Source: Drosophila pseudoobscura (taxonomy: Eukaryota; Arthropoda; Insecta; Diptera; Drosophilidae). Taken from it: a stretch of DNA of 64,000 nucleotides. Where the stretch lies: assembly GCF_009870125.1 (NCBI RefSeq), contig NC_046681.1:17807001-17871000 (forward strand), in the 5' to 3' direction. This document shows positions 46,301 to 58,312 of the stretch, piece after piece. Position numbers and translations under genes: made by a program. Every line of letters starts with the position of its first letter. Position 1 is the first letter of the stretch. The notes under the pieces were generated by a model that saw only the letters and a program-made list of their open reading frames with translations, searched no databases and was not told where the DNA came from.

Positions 46301-49300
46301 AGGACACAATGGCCTCGCTAAAGGAATTCGTGCTATGAACCCCACAATTTTAAACATTTTTCAAATCCATGAGCCCAAAGACCTGACCTTTTTTTACGTT
46401 TACTGACCGTCCTGCATATAATCACAGCTTACGATGCATGGAAAATTGGTCGAAATTAGTATTGGTCCAATCACTTAACCAAGTTAAGTTAAGTCAAAAT
46501 TGGTAAGCATAACGGGGTATATTAATTTCGACCAGGTATATGTAATATCTTTTTAAAAATAATCAATACCATTAGGATCTTACTTAAAGGCCCTACTTAA
46601 AGATTGTGCATGTAAGAGGTACCTTTTTTCAATTGTCCATACACATGGAAAGGTTATCTTATCGACCTCTTTTTCCTCCAGAACATGTACGATTTCTTAT
46701 GTGTCTCAACAACCGTGGCTGCTCAATGACACCATCCGGGAAAACATTCTTTTCGGCGAATCCTTTCGACCCAGCCGTTACGATTTCGTGATAGAAGCAT
46801 GTGCCCTTAAGCCTGACATTGAAATAATGCCAAAAGGCGATTTCACCATTATCGGAGAGCGCGGCATCAATATATCAGGCGGACAGATACAGCGAATTGC
46901 TATTGCGCGTGCGATCTATTCATCGGCTAATGTGGTCATAATGGTAAGTTAGTTCAAGGTAAACTATCAAGAGTGAAACCGTAAATCCTTCATAAGATAA
47001 AAGACAACCAAAGGTGAGGAAGGGCCCCAACCTTTTGGTACTTTGTTTCATGGTAAACAAGTTTAGTGCCACTGTCTGTTATAGAGAATACGTGAAAAGA
47101 AAAGGGAAACTTGTAAATTGGATTGGGTGGAAATTTGAGAAAAGAAGACTGATGGCCTGCAACGCAGAGAAGGAACAACTTCGGACTTGTTCCACCTACC
47201 TTCTGCACGAGGAGTATTTATTCGTGACCATATATTATTATATATATTATGGTGGCTACAATAGAAATTATCGATCTAGAGACTGGAATTTCTTTCCTGT
47301 TTTTAACGAATCGAGTAACCATTCCCTGGCGTGTCCCTAGTTTAGTACCGCCGGTAGTATCCCATCAATTATTCATCGTTATATTTTTTGTTTCTTCCAA
47401 AATGTCGTTTGATCAGAAAGAGATTTTTAGTTTGATGTACAAGCTGGCGCGGCTCATAGTGCCTGATACCCGCGTTGAATATGATTCAATGGGGGCAATT
47501 CACGTGCCCCTCGATCGTTTGTATGGCCCGCAAACAATGCGGTCCTTACTGAAGTTTCCGATTGGTGGAGTGAATGAACGCATGCCCGTATGGCAAATGA
47601 ATTTTTGTGAAGTATTTACAGTTAATAGATTTACCCTACAGCGACCCATTATTATAGCATTGGCCATTGTGAAAAAAGCCGTTGCTGAGACCAACAAAAT
47701 GTCTGGCCTAGAGGAGCGGTTGTGCGATGCTATCTCTAAGGCTTGCGACGATATCATATCTGGCAAGCTTTACGACGAGGACCATTTTCCACTAGTTATC
47801 TGGCAAGCCGGATCCGGCAGACACACAAATATGAATGTAAATGAGGTTATTTGTAACCGTGCAATCGAGATACTCGGCGGCCAGAAAGGCACAAAGACGC
47901 CTGTGGATCCCGATCAGCATGTGAACCTATCACAAAGCTCCAATGACAGCTTCTCCGCGGCCATCAACATTGCAGTCGCTATGCAGTTGCGCGATAAACT
48001 GTATCCGGCGTTGACGCTGATTATTGAGGTATTGAATAACAAGGTAAATCAGTGGAAGGACATTATCAAAATTGGACGAACCCACCTGATGGACGCTGTT
48101 CCGCTGACGCTCGGCCAAGAATTCAGCGGCTATAAGCAACAACAGGCCAACTGCCGGGAACGACTAGACACAGCTCTGACCCGGCTATACCAACTCCCTC
48201 TTGGCGGCACCACAGTCGGAACAGGGCTAAACACTAAAAAGGGGTTTGCCGCTGAGTGTGTGAAACGTGTAGCCGACCTAACAAGTCTTCCCTTCGTTAA
48301 TTCGCCCAACATGTTTGAGTCTATCTCCTCGTGTGATGCCCTGGTGGAAGTGCACGGCGAGCTGAACACTCTAGCAGCCAGCACAATGAAGATGGCGAAC
48401 GATATTCGTTTCCTGGGATCGGGTCCGCGATGCGGTTTGTCTGAGCTGAAACTCCCCGAAAATGAGCCGGGAAGCTCGATTATGCCAGGCAAAGTGAATC
48501 CGACACAGTGCGAAGCTCTTACCATGATCTGTGCCCAGGTCATGGGCAACCAAGTAGCGGTTACATTAGGCGGTTGCAATGGGCACTTTCAACTCAATGA
48601 CTTCATGCCGATGATTGCCTCAAATGTGCTTCGCTCGATAACACTTTTGGGAGACGGAATTAAGTCTTTTTGCAAAAACTGCCTCAGCAACATCGAACCA
48701 AACACAGACAAGATAAATACTATCATGAGTCAGTCCCTGATGCTGGTTACTGCCCTAAGCCCTCATGTGGGGTATGAGCGGTCAGCTGCAATAGCCAAAG
48801 CAGCACATCAAAGTGGTACCACCCTAAGGGAGGAAGCCATTAATGCAGGCATTTCAGCGGATGACTTTGACGAGTGGGTGCGACCTGACAAGATGTTGGG
48901 TCCCAATTAGCTGTTCTTACAAATTTGAAATAAAGTCGTCATTATAATTATGTCTGTACAAATATAACGAATATAATTTTCAATATGAGCTTATTTTGTA
49001 TTCTCGGAACAGGATGATCCACTGTCCTCGCTGGATAATGAGGTCGGGTCCCAAATCTTTCAGCGTTGCGTGAGCCAGATGCTGCTGAAGTCAAATCGCA
49101 CCTTTATACTTGTGACACAACAATTAAATCTCATAAAGGAGGCGGATTACGTACGTTTGTGCCATTTCCACGAAGAGGCTCTAAAGTACCCGTAGCCGAG
49201 ACTATTTTCTTGTTTACGGCTACACATTTAGAGTTTAGCTTAGACAGAAGATGGAAGTTAAGCTAGTTATTATTTGTATTACATTAACTGACAGGTAATC

Positions 49301-52300
49301 GTCATGAAAAATGGTCGCCTCCAAGCTTGCGGCAGTTATGGGGACATAGAATCGAAGCACCCGCAGATACCCGCCAAATGGAATTCTATAATAGCAACAT
49401 CAAATGCAAAGAAACAGAATGATGCACAAAAGTGAGTATGTTATCATCATATATTAATTATAGTCCAGTTTAATACGCTTCATACATACATGCTTCATAT
49501 AAATATTGTGTTCTTACAGCCATGTTGAACGAACGGCATCTGAGCGCTGGAAGTTGCTGAAGAATGTTAGCAAGCTAGGACTTCAGCGCTCGATTTCAGT
49601 GACCATAGATGAAAATGGTGGAGGCAATACGGATGGACACGACGACAGCGTTTCTTTATCAGTGACCCATATGCACGACAACGACATTGAGGAGGATGAA
49701 GAAGACAATGAGATATCGGCGGTAAGTGCATAGTAAGTTAATGTTATATCTGGATTGGTTTTTGAGCATTTCAATTTATGTTTTTATGTTTCTATCTTGT
49801 TAGCCGTATCTTCTTTCCAATGGAAACTGCTGCAGCTTCAATTTGCAGCGAAAGCGATCTAGCGTCTATGGCTCACGGCATCTCATCTATGATGTGCCCC
49901 TACCAATCGATGAGTGCCAGGCAGATGATGTCATTATGCGTCCACGTCGCCGGCAAATGATTCATCGTCGAGGCAGTAGGACTACCAACTCTTGGCATAG
50001 ATTGAGCGGCCTTAGCACGCTAACGGCTACCTCAGCTTCAAGTTCTAATAGCGGAAATCCAATTCATCGCAGCGGGTTAACTTCCAGCGGTAGTAGCTAT
50101 GCGGAGAGCAATGCAGACGGGATCGAGATGGATATGCCGCCGTTGTTGCAAGACCCACGAATAAAGTCATGGCAGCCGACGAAAAACTTGCAGCATCAGC
50201 TGCTGGCTCGGAATGCGTCTTCCCCGCCGGCCATGGAAGTGGCGGTTGATAGGCCTCAATGCGCTGAGGTGGGGATTGAACGGGATAGGAAGACAGAAGC
50301 AACGTCGGAGGATCAGGTTCGTGGCAGCTTTCAGCAGTTTTTGCGGCGGATGTCCATGCGGCGCTCTAATAAGCCCAAGCACCACCATCAGCCGCTGAGC
50401 GCCACCAACTCGATTCTGTGAGTAATATACTGACCGCATCGTGTATTGCAATATGTTTGCCTTGCTCTTATTTTCGTTGGTTACATGCATTTACAGGAGC
50501 ATCTCTGAAGAAACTGCTGCTACTTCTGCTCTTCAAGCCGCTGATCGTGGATCCATACCCTCCTCACCTGCCTGCATATATAACTCAGATGCGAATGATT
50601 CGGAGGGACAAATGGATAAACAGCTGCCATTGATGAATGCGACCACAAAAAGTAGGCGATACCACATAGATAAATAACTAGATAGATGCATATATGAAAC
50701 GAACTTTGATTCAATGTTTTAAATTAAATTTTACCCTTACTCAGGTGTAAATTTAGACTACAAAGACGGCAACCATATCAACGAACCCCACAACGACTGT
50801 GGAATATCAAATGTGTCGTCGGTGAGGGCACTGGAGCATTGCGAGGGCAATGAAGAAGCACCCCCAAGTACCGAGAACGAATTGATACCAATGTCTGAGT
50901 CTGCAATTGATGCTGAGCGCAAATATGGAAAAATATCGCATCACATATATCTGATGTATATACGCGCCTCGGGCGTGCCCATAATCACAGTCTTTTTTAT
51001 CACCGCACTAATTTGGCAATGTTTGCGTGTCTACACGGACGTTTGGCTGCGGCATTGGAGCGATGTCCACATCCAGGCACAGGACGTGAGCAAAGAGGAG
51101 GGCCACGAAGTCACGTACTATTTCTGCATGTATGCCGCAATTTCGTGTGTTTGCATTATAATGGCCATGATATCAACACCGGCCGGACAATGGGCCGGCT
51201 GTAATGCCCGTCGTAATTTGCACGATAAGCTGCTGCAATCGATTTTGCATAAAACGTTGCATTTTTTCGAAGTCACACCGCTCGGACGTATTGTTAATCG
51301 TTTCAGCAACGACATGGCGATCATTGATAAGGTACGATTTGTTATTTTGTTATCACCCATCGTCGCCGCTCTTCATTCGTGGCTAGCCCTATGCCTTTCA
51401 CATATTTCTCCCATTGGCTGCATAGTTTTTCTATTTAAGTATAAAATATAGGCCCATTTCTCCCGCTGATATACTCGTATATTGTTTCTTTGGCTAAGAT
51501 TTCTCTGTGATAGGCACGCGTTGGTTTATCTTTGGGTTTGTTTATGTACATACGCATTGTATATAGGTCAACAGTGTGAACAAAAACTATTCAACCCACT
51601 ATCTATGTATATAGTTTTGACAGAAGTTACAGTTTGATCATTTTTATAAATTGACGGAATAATTAATGGAAACATTTGGTAAACAGAGAATAATTTTATT
51701 AAGTTTAAGATTAATTTCTTGAATGCTCAAATTTATATTCGTATTTTATTCACAGAAAATTGCCGCAACTTGTCAAAGGTTGCTGCAATTTAGTTTTCTC
51801 TGCATTTCCGCCGTTCTGATAAATTTGACCATTACTCCCTGGTTTCTGGCCTTCACACTTCCTATCTGTGGAGCCTACTACATAATACAGAAGTTCTACA
51901 GGTGTTCAGCGCGGTAAGTAATGGCAGCGATCCGCTCCATTTTATGATACCTTTTCATTTGTCCTCTCCAGGGAGTTACAACGCATTGAGAACTCGACTA
52001 ACTCACCGGTTATCTCGCATTTATCGGAAACAATACAAGGTGTGACCACAATACGGGCGTACAATCAGCAGGCACGTTTCACCGAGATACTCTTCAGACG
52101 TCTTGAGGCCAACACAATTGCATCTGCGTTGTTGAATACGAGTAACCGATGGCTTGGCATATCATTGGTAATTGCTTTAAATATGTGTTTCCCGTAGCGT
52201 CGTAGTTCGACGCAGGTCCATATGTATTCGAATTGAGTTTTGTACTCTTTGCTTGTGTGGATTTAATCCAATGGCAACGGACACAATGTCCTGCAGAAAA

Positions 52301-54253
52301 TAACACTTTGGTTTTTATAATATACATCCTTCAAGAAAGTTATCATAGCCACTTATGTTCTCGTTTATTTGCTTTCTCTCTGTCTTCTATCTTCACATAA
52401 TTTTATTCTTGCAGGACTATTTAGGTGGGTGCATTGTTTTTGTGGCCATCGTGACGTCACTGGCAACGGCAAGCATCAGTTGCAGCAACTACAGATATGC
52501 CAGGGACGTAGCAGAAACTTATGCCAACAATAAAAGCATGCCAGACCTCTCTTCGGAACTGAGACCAACGCCATCGCTTGTCGGGCTGGCCATAAACTAC
52601 ACGTTGTTGGTGCCGATTTACCTTAATTGGGTTGTAAAACTTTTGGCTGATATGGAGATGTATGCGGGCTCGGTGGAACGCATTGCACACTATGCCAAGG
52701 GACAGGAGTCCGATTTGGAAGCGAACGAAGAAATAAGCAATGAAGTCGATAGCTCGTCCTTGCCCACGTCGATGTCGACTGCCGGTGACAAAGTTTACCC
52801 AGGCGCAACGACAGCTGCCGTTGATGTTGATGAAGATGGAGGTGAAGGTGGAGATGGAGACGGAGATGGTGATGGAGCTGGAGCTGGGGAAAATGCTGAT
52901 AAATTAAATGCAGGCAATGCAACCGGCGACGGCAATCACTTAAACTTCCACTTCCACACGGCGACAGCTGCTGACAAGCTACAGAAGGCGACGACAAAGA
53001 CGTCGGTGATTAAAAAAGATAAGAAACTGCCGCCACACAGCGGGAAGGTCGATCTGCCTAATGAGCCAGCTAGAAGGCGTGAGTCTTGTCAGCTTAAACG
53101 ATGTAAGTTAAGAGTGTGCAGTGTGCAGTGTGCAGTGTGCAGGACTTCTGGTCATTGGCTTCAGGCATTAACTATCCGAAAACGGGGACCAATCGAGTTA
53201 TTTTGTATGATTTGGCTTGCATAAGAAAGAGTCCTATACATAATTTTTAATTGCTTGCTTTTGTAGACCAGAGCGTTCCCATTTCTTGGCCGCAAAGAGG
53301 CGACATCAGCTTCCAAAATGTCAGCCTGCGGTATGAAGGCCAAACACAGAATGTTATCAGCGACCTAACATTGAAAATACCAGCGGGTCAGCGGGTGAGT
53401 GTTACAGCTTTTAAATCTGTTTCAATTAAGAATACTCTTGCGTTCACCAGCTTATTGACTCTCTTTTACTCTGGACCCTGTCTACAGATTGGCATCTGTG
53501 GCCGCACTGGCAGCGGAAAGTCCTCGTTGGGCTTATCTCTATTCGGTGTATTGCAAACGACGAGTGGCCACATTCTTATTGACGAGGTGGACATTAAGCA
53601 AATCCGACCAGAGGAGCTGCGAACGAGATTATCGATAATTCCACAGGACGTGCATTTGTTCAATACGACGATACGCGAAAATCTTGACCCACATGGGTAT
53701 TACTCGGACTTACAGCTGTGGAACTGCCTCGAGTTGGCGCAGCTAAAAGAGTTTGTCAAAGTGAATCTTCCGCTGGGTTTGGGTACGAAGACTGCTCGTA
53801 TTTCCCTTGTTTACTTCGTTCGGTGCATACTTCACGTATCTTTTCATTGCTTTACAGATACAGTAATTACTGACGGCGCCATTAACTTGAGCGCCGGCCA
53901 TCGGCAACTGCTGTGCCTTGCACGGGCCATTCTACGCGGCTCCGTTTGCCTGGTCCTGGACGAAGCAACAAGTGCCCTGGACAGTAGCACGGAGGCAGCC
54001 CTACTGAGAGCCGCAGATAAAGCATTCCAGGGACGCACAATCATAACCATTGCCGTGAGTTTTTCTGTGATTCCAATATACGGGTCTTGTATCGATCATT
54101 TGTGTGTATTTACAGCACCGGCTGATAACTATTCTGGACTATGATCGCCTAATTGTGATGGAAAATGGTCGCATCATTGAGGATGGAAATCCAAGGAAGC
54201 TGCAACAGCTTCCAGGCTCTGCTTTCCAACGCCTACTTCAGAAACATCCATGA
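40397..54253 (+). CDS. Sur: Sulfonylurea receptor, ABCC-type ABC transporter
   Basis: Twenty-two coding exons: 40397-40572, 41295-41560, 41649-41824, 42355-42570, 42665-43268, 43527-43639, 43708-43845, 43920-45031, 46682-46943, 49013-49150, 49295-49431, 49520-49721, 49804-50417, 50497-50651, 50745-51331, 51756-51913, 51972-52167, 52415-53078, 53267-53394, 53488-53782, 53858-54054 and 54116-54253. Phases agree throughout; total about 2223 aa. TMD0 and linker come first (to about residue 280), then TMD1 (280-790). NBD1 has Walker A GKNGSGKT at about 905, signature ISGGQ at 998 and VVIMDDPLSS at about 1018. A long Ser-rich linker follows (1070-1480), then TMD2 (1490-1840), an acidic/Gly insert (about 1860-1950) and NBD2: GRTGSGKS at about 2019, [16 protein letters not shown]. 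The start is the first ATG of exon 1. Sur proteins partner Kir6-type channels in animals. Intron 9 contains a fumarase gene. Confidence 0.93.
45032..46681 (+). other. Sur intron 8, nothing recognised
   Basis: 1650 bp. A 95-codon frame at 45684-45971 with one hydrophobic stretch has no family match and is not called. The acceptor is ttcctccag at 46681. Confidence 0.5.
47402..48910 (+). CDS. Fum4: Intronless class II fumarase paralogue nested in Sur
   Basis: One exon of 502 aa within Sur intron 9, same strand. It belongs to the fumarase/aspartase superfamily: [17 protein letters not shown], the signature [15 protein letters not shown] (catalytic serine loop) and the C-terminal WV-P-MLGP. The start at 47402 (MSFDQKE) is the ATG nearest the conserved [19 protein letters not shown] block; an upstream ATG at 47249 would add 51 residues with no fumarase similarity. 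Changes stand at sites that are constant in fumarases: GSGT is GSGR, the HPND turn before HVN is DPDQ, and GRTHTQDA is [14 protein letters not shown] follows 19 bp after the stop. It looks like an expressed retrocopy, probably testis-specific like the extra fly fumarases; the symbol is from memory. Confidence 0.88.
   Translation: MSFDQKEIFSLMYKLARLIVPDTRVEYDSMGAIHVPLDRLYGPQTMRSLLKFPIGGVNERMPVWQMNFCEVFTVNRFTLQRPIIIALAIVKKAVAETNKMSGLEERLCDAISKACDDIISGKLYDEDHFPLVIWQAGSGRHTNMNVNEVICNRAIEILGGQKGTKTPVDPDQHVNLSQSSNDSFSAAINIAVAMQLRDKLYPALTLIIEVLNNKVNQWKDIIKIGRTHLMDAVPLTLGQEFSGYKQQQANCRERLDTALTRLYQLPLGGTTVGTGLNTKKGFAAECVKRVADLTSLPFVNSPNMFESISSCDALVEVHGELNTLAASTMKMANDIRFLGSGPRCGLSELKLPENEPGSSIMPGKVNPTQCEALTMICAQVMGNQVAVTLGGCNGHFQLNDFMPMIASNVLRSITLLGDGIKSFCKNCLSNIEPNTDKINTIMSQSLMLVTALSPHVGYERSAAIAKAAHQSGTTLREEAINAGISADDFDEWVRPDKMLGPN
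51332..51755 (+). other. Sur intron 15
   Basis: 424 bp, gtacga donor and ttcacag acceptor, nothing else recognised. Confidence 0.6.
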
Positions 54254-54524
54254 CTAAAGCGAGTGCGCATATTAGATACTTTAACTGTGTGGAAATTTGG
54301 TTGAAAACTATTTTTCTGTTTCGTACATTTACCTGTATGTAAATTTGCTTTCATGTGTAATATATTAGATCGCATAAATGTCTATGCATATGTCTATGCT
54401 CGTTTTCTATTGTATTGTATTTTATGTTAGTGTGTTACCCAAAATGCCTAGCCTAAAAAACATGTATACCAAGCCAATTATAGTTAAAATTGAGTTCATA
54501 TCTAACTCTGCACTTGAAACGTGA
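54254..54524. other. Sur 3' region
   Basis: Presumed 3' UTR, AT-rich; no clear AATAAA seen by eye. Confidence 0.4.
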
Positions 54525-54773
54525 ATGAATATTCAACGAGCTTGCAGGATTTATAAATTTATGCCGGAAAATAGCACTTGGCAACTTTTTGTAATACAGC
54601 AGGAGTATAAGGCTTTAGGGTACACAAAGCCAAAAGTATGGCAAAATAAATTGATTGTTAAATGGGTCCAGAAAGCGGGGCCCATTTTGGTGATTTCTGC
54701 GCTCACTTTGTATGCATATTTGAAGTACTTGGACTTGTGGCTTTCCGCCGTTCAGGCAATTAAACTTAATTGA
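54525..54773 (+). CDS. Possible small ORF 3' of Sur (82 or 70 aa)
   Basis: Starts MNIQRACRIYK, with a second ATG 12 codons in (MPENSTWQLFVIQQEY). It is basic, with one probable membrane segment (AGPILVISALTLYAYLKYL) in the C-terminal half. It lies 270 bp after the Sur stop, possibly within its 3' UTR. Composition looks protein-like (WQLFVIQQEYKALGYTKPKVW), but I recognise no family and see no promoter. Confidence 0.3.
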   Translation: MNIQRACRIYKFMPENSTWQLFVIQQEYKALGYTKPKVWQNKLIVKWVQKAGPILVISALTLYAYLKYLDLWLSAVQAIKLN

Positions 54774-57700
54774 CGACGGGGAGCATGAATTGGCAAGTTG
54801 ACTCTGGATGTCGAACTACTTTTTGGTAAACGGCTTTCATGACAACCTGAAACTTGTGGGGACATTTGCCATTACCATTAAGGCAAGTTGCAGTGAAGGA
54901 TGTAGTACAAGTGTTAGGACAATGATTTGATCGGTTATGCACATATAAAGAATATATGTAGTGTGGTATAGGGATTTCTTTACCATCCTTTTAGGATTTA
55001 AATGCGCTCAAGTGCATAACACGTTTTATGACGTCTTAATACGCACTTTGAATTGCCTCTGGACTGTCCCTGTTGCGGTTTGTTCCTATTAAATTCTTCT
55101 TATAACATATTTCCCGTACTTGTACCACAATGGCTGCAAGCCACGCTTGGATTTATCACGCATGGCCGCTTGCCTTCTGTGCTGCTGTCAGTCGCTCTAA
55201 TAAAAGAAATCTGTCAAATTCAAACGGTCGTAAACGTCTTGTACAGGCAGCCATCCAAGCGACGGCATGGCTATGATGTCTTGTAACTGTTTACCCCGTG
55301 CCACATCTGTGCCAGAAAAGAGCTGTACTGAAGTCGGTTGAAAGTCAAAAGTACGTTCAAGTTTCCAACTTTAGTGCATGTTTAAGAGTTTTAAAAAATA
55401 CATGTTTTGCATAAAAGGCCAGTCGAGATACGCCGATTTGTTGTGCGACGCCCGGACATTAAAATGTTTTAGAGCGTTTCCCCACCACCAATAAAAAATT
55501 TACACATACGCGAATATGCAATAACAACCAAAAATTACCCCGAGAAACTGACTGTGAGAGCAAATTTGCACAGTTCAATCAATATAACGTAAATGGATGG
55601 GTAAAATCAAAAATTGAATCAAAAAGTAATCCACAAAGCCGGCAAGGCATATGCCGAGCATAGACAGTGTGTGCTAATGTGCCTCGCACACATGCGGCCA
55701 CATACTCGTAGTACTTGTTAGACGATGACCTACTGAACGAGTGAGCAACCTCTCGGCTCTCTTGTTGGGCACAAGGCCTGTAACATAGTTCTAGGCGCTG
55801 TATCTGCAAATTGAGGAGAGAGCGAAATGTTGTTCTCTATACAGCATCCAGCCGAAGCAACGTTCGGAACGAGTCGGAAGCAGTCGTTTCGGCTCGTATC
55901 GTAATACAACCCTGTCTAGCGAATTGGGATGCTGTTGCGCTTTCTCGCTGAGGCTACGCTCAAAAGTTCGGTGTCTGGCTATTCGTGCGGTCGTCCTGCG
56001 GATTGTAAATTCTTCTCCCTCATAAACCGTGAATCCTTTGCGACGCGCGACTTTGGGCCGCTTGCGATTAACGGAATATATCACTTCCTCTGCCGGAGAG
56101 TGATAGTTGTGCTTCAGGCTATACATTCGCAGACCAAATTAGACATGCGAATAAATTGTGTTGTGGCCTATAACTGAACCAAATGTGAGTTGATGGTTAT
56201 CTCGCAATATTTTGTTTTAAAATAACTGAAACGTTATGCCTATGACGCGTCCAAGAAGTTAAATCCTATGATTTCCGATCTGGTTAGTGTGGTTGATTCC
56301 TTTAATTAGTGTTGAACAGTGAGCAGTAGGCACAAGTGTAGTGCTGCAAAGATTTGTGCTTTCTAATTATAGCAGTTTCGCTTCCAATTATCATGGAAAT
56401 CTTTTGAAACCATAGTTGTTACTATTAACCGGATACGTTGGAAGATGACTTAAGTGAGAAAAGGGGAAAGTACAAAAAAGTAGGGAAACGTGTTATCTTG
56501 CTACGGCAACAAAGCACCTGCTGTCAAGTGCGATTTGGCCAAATCATTAACGACTTCCTTATACGCAAGTCAAAGAAGAGGTTTTTACCCTTCAGCATAG
56601 AAACCATGAAAGTATGTATGTATGAATACGCGTATGTGGGTGTTGCTTGTGTTTCGCATTAGCATAATTAAAATTTGCCAAATGGCTGACGGCAAACACT
56701 AGACGCGGAGCAGAGCTCCATTAACTGGGTCTTCCAAAGTCAACATGGAGCGACTTGACCCATCGCAGGCCTTGTGCCACCGCAAAGCATGAAAAAGATT
56801 CTAATACGAGTACGCGTATGTATTTAAGCACATGTGAAGCCCACATGTGTGGGGGAATTCGTGTTTGTAATATCCTTGAACTTTATTGTTTGTACATCAG
56901 TGGTTTGCGCGCCCAGTGCGGGCTGGCATCCAGAGCCACCGTGCCATTTCCTTGGTCCTGTTCTGTGGCGAATGTTTGTGTTCGTTCGCGTACTTTTTTA
57001 TTACAAACTGTCAGTCGCAGCGATACATCGTTTCACCATTGAAAATATATGTGCGCATTTTTCAGACAGTTTTCAAAAAATTGTACTGTTTTTAGTTTAT
57101 ATTGCAACTTTTTTGTGGTACCCATAATACTGAAAACTTATGTCTGAAAAGTTTATCTTTTGTGTGGTTTGTGTCGTTAAATAGTAGCATGGCATTATAT
57201 TTGAGTTCTGGTCTTTAGTTTTGCTTGTTAAGGCCAGATTGAGCTATATTTCAAGTTGAAACTGTCAAGTTTCTAACCAACTAACTAACTAAGAATAGAA
57301 GAATAAGAAACTAAGAATGGCCATGATTTTACACATTTGAATATAGGGGATTTGCATAGTATACCAAGTGAATATGCAAAATATCAACAATAAGATTTAG
57401 ATAACAGTTTTACTCACGTAATCCGGAGATTAATGTTACCGTTTTCCTTTTATAATTTCATCAGTGAGATACAATAAAATTATTTAAATCGATAAAGTGG
57501 TAGACGAAGAAATATATAGAAAGTGATTCTAAAACAAGAAGCAAGGACGTACTCACCGCCGGCGCATAACAGAACAGATCGAAAGATGGCTGTCGATGGC
57601 GATGCTGTCTAGATAATGCCACATGGAGACATTTCCTTCGAACGTGCCGTAACGTAAGTAGTAAGCTTTATTTTGTACTGTTCATCGTTTGTTTTCATAA

Positions 57701-58200
57701 ACTGTATTCACTGTTCTCGAACCTCCAATTGACTATTGCAACCTGGAATTGAAATAAACTTTAAATATTAACTTAAATGTCGCAATTTCATGCAAAAAGT
57801 GTTGGTATCCTTTTTTCCTATTTTCTGTGTTGTAAATATCTCACGTTTTTACTGAAAATGTTGGTTTTTTTTTTTTACTTTCACATAGCCCTGGTGATGT
57901 GTTTGTAACTGATTTCACTGCTGGCCTTTCATCAGTCATGTTATCTTTGATCCCTTGACTTTTTGGCAGTTCAGAGACACTGACACAAGAACCGTTAGTT
58001 CGGCAAACAAAAAGTGAAGGACCGAGGAGGTCAGCAAACATAATAAAAGAATAAAATGAAAAATGTTTAAGTACATTCGTGAGAAAGCTCTAAAACTCTA
58101 AACTTCTGAATACCCTTACACACTCGAATGTTGATAAACAAATACAAATACCTTGTCTATATATCCTTCCGGGCGTTTTGATAGCGAAACTATGTACATA
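54774..58200. other. Long non-coding stretch, no gene established
   Basis: Open frames here (55053-55286, 55791-56126, 56438-56662, 56755-57127) lack family resemblance and overlap on both strands. The segment 55860-56180 has moderate GC and ends in a donor-like AAAT/gtgagt, so it could be a leader exon. A possible exon is noted at 57556-57655. I do not call a gene. Confidence 0.45.
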
Positions 58201-58204
58201 TTGT

Positions 58205-58312
58205 GCGTATACTAGCCTGAAAGTTTAGAAGCCGAAATGCTACCTTCTGGGCATTGCAAACTTTCAGATAAAACTCAAACACCCCTCGGCAGGGTATAAA
58301 AATAGAATCAAC
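58205..58312 (-). repeat. INE-1-like short fragment
   Basis: The minus strand reads TTTTTATACCCTGCCGAGG, then GTTTGCAATGCCCAGAAGG, resembling the opening of INE-1 copies (ATACCCT..., GCAACGC, AGAAGG). Short and degenerate. Confidence 0.35.

Noticed and set aside
47249-47401. Upstream in-frame ATG extension of the fumarase gene
   Set aside because: The extra 51 residues do not resemble a fumarase N-terminus; the ATG at 47402 fits the family better.
55791-56177. Overlapping frames on both strands at 55.8-56.2 kb
   Set aside because: Both strands are open and neither resembles a known protein; possibly a leader exon but not supported.
56755-57127. Three overlapping plus-strand frames of 69-97 codons
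   Set aside because: Frames overlap in different phases with no family resemblance.
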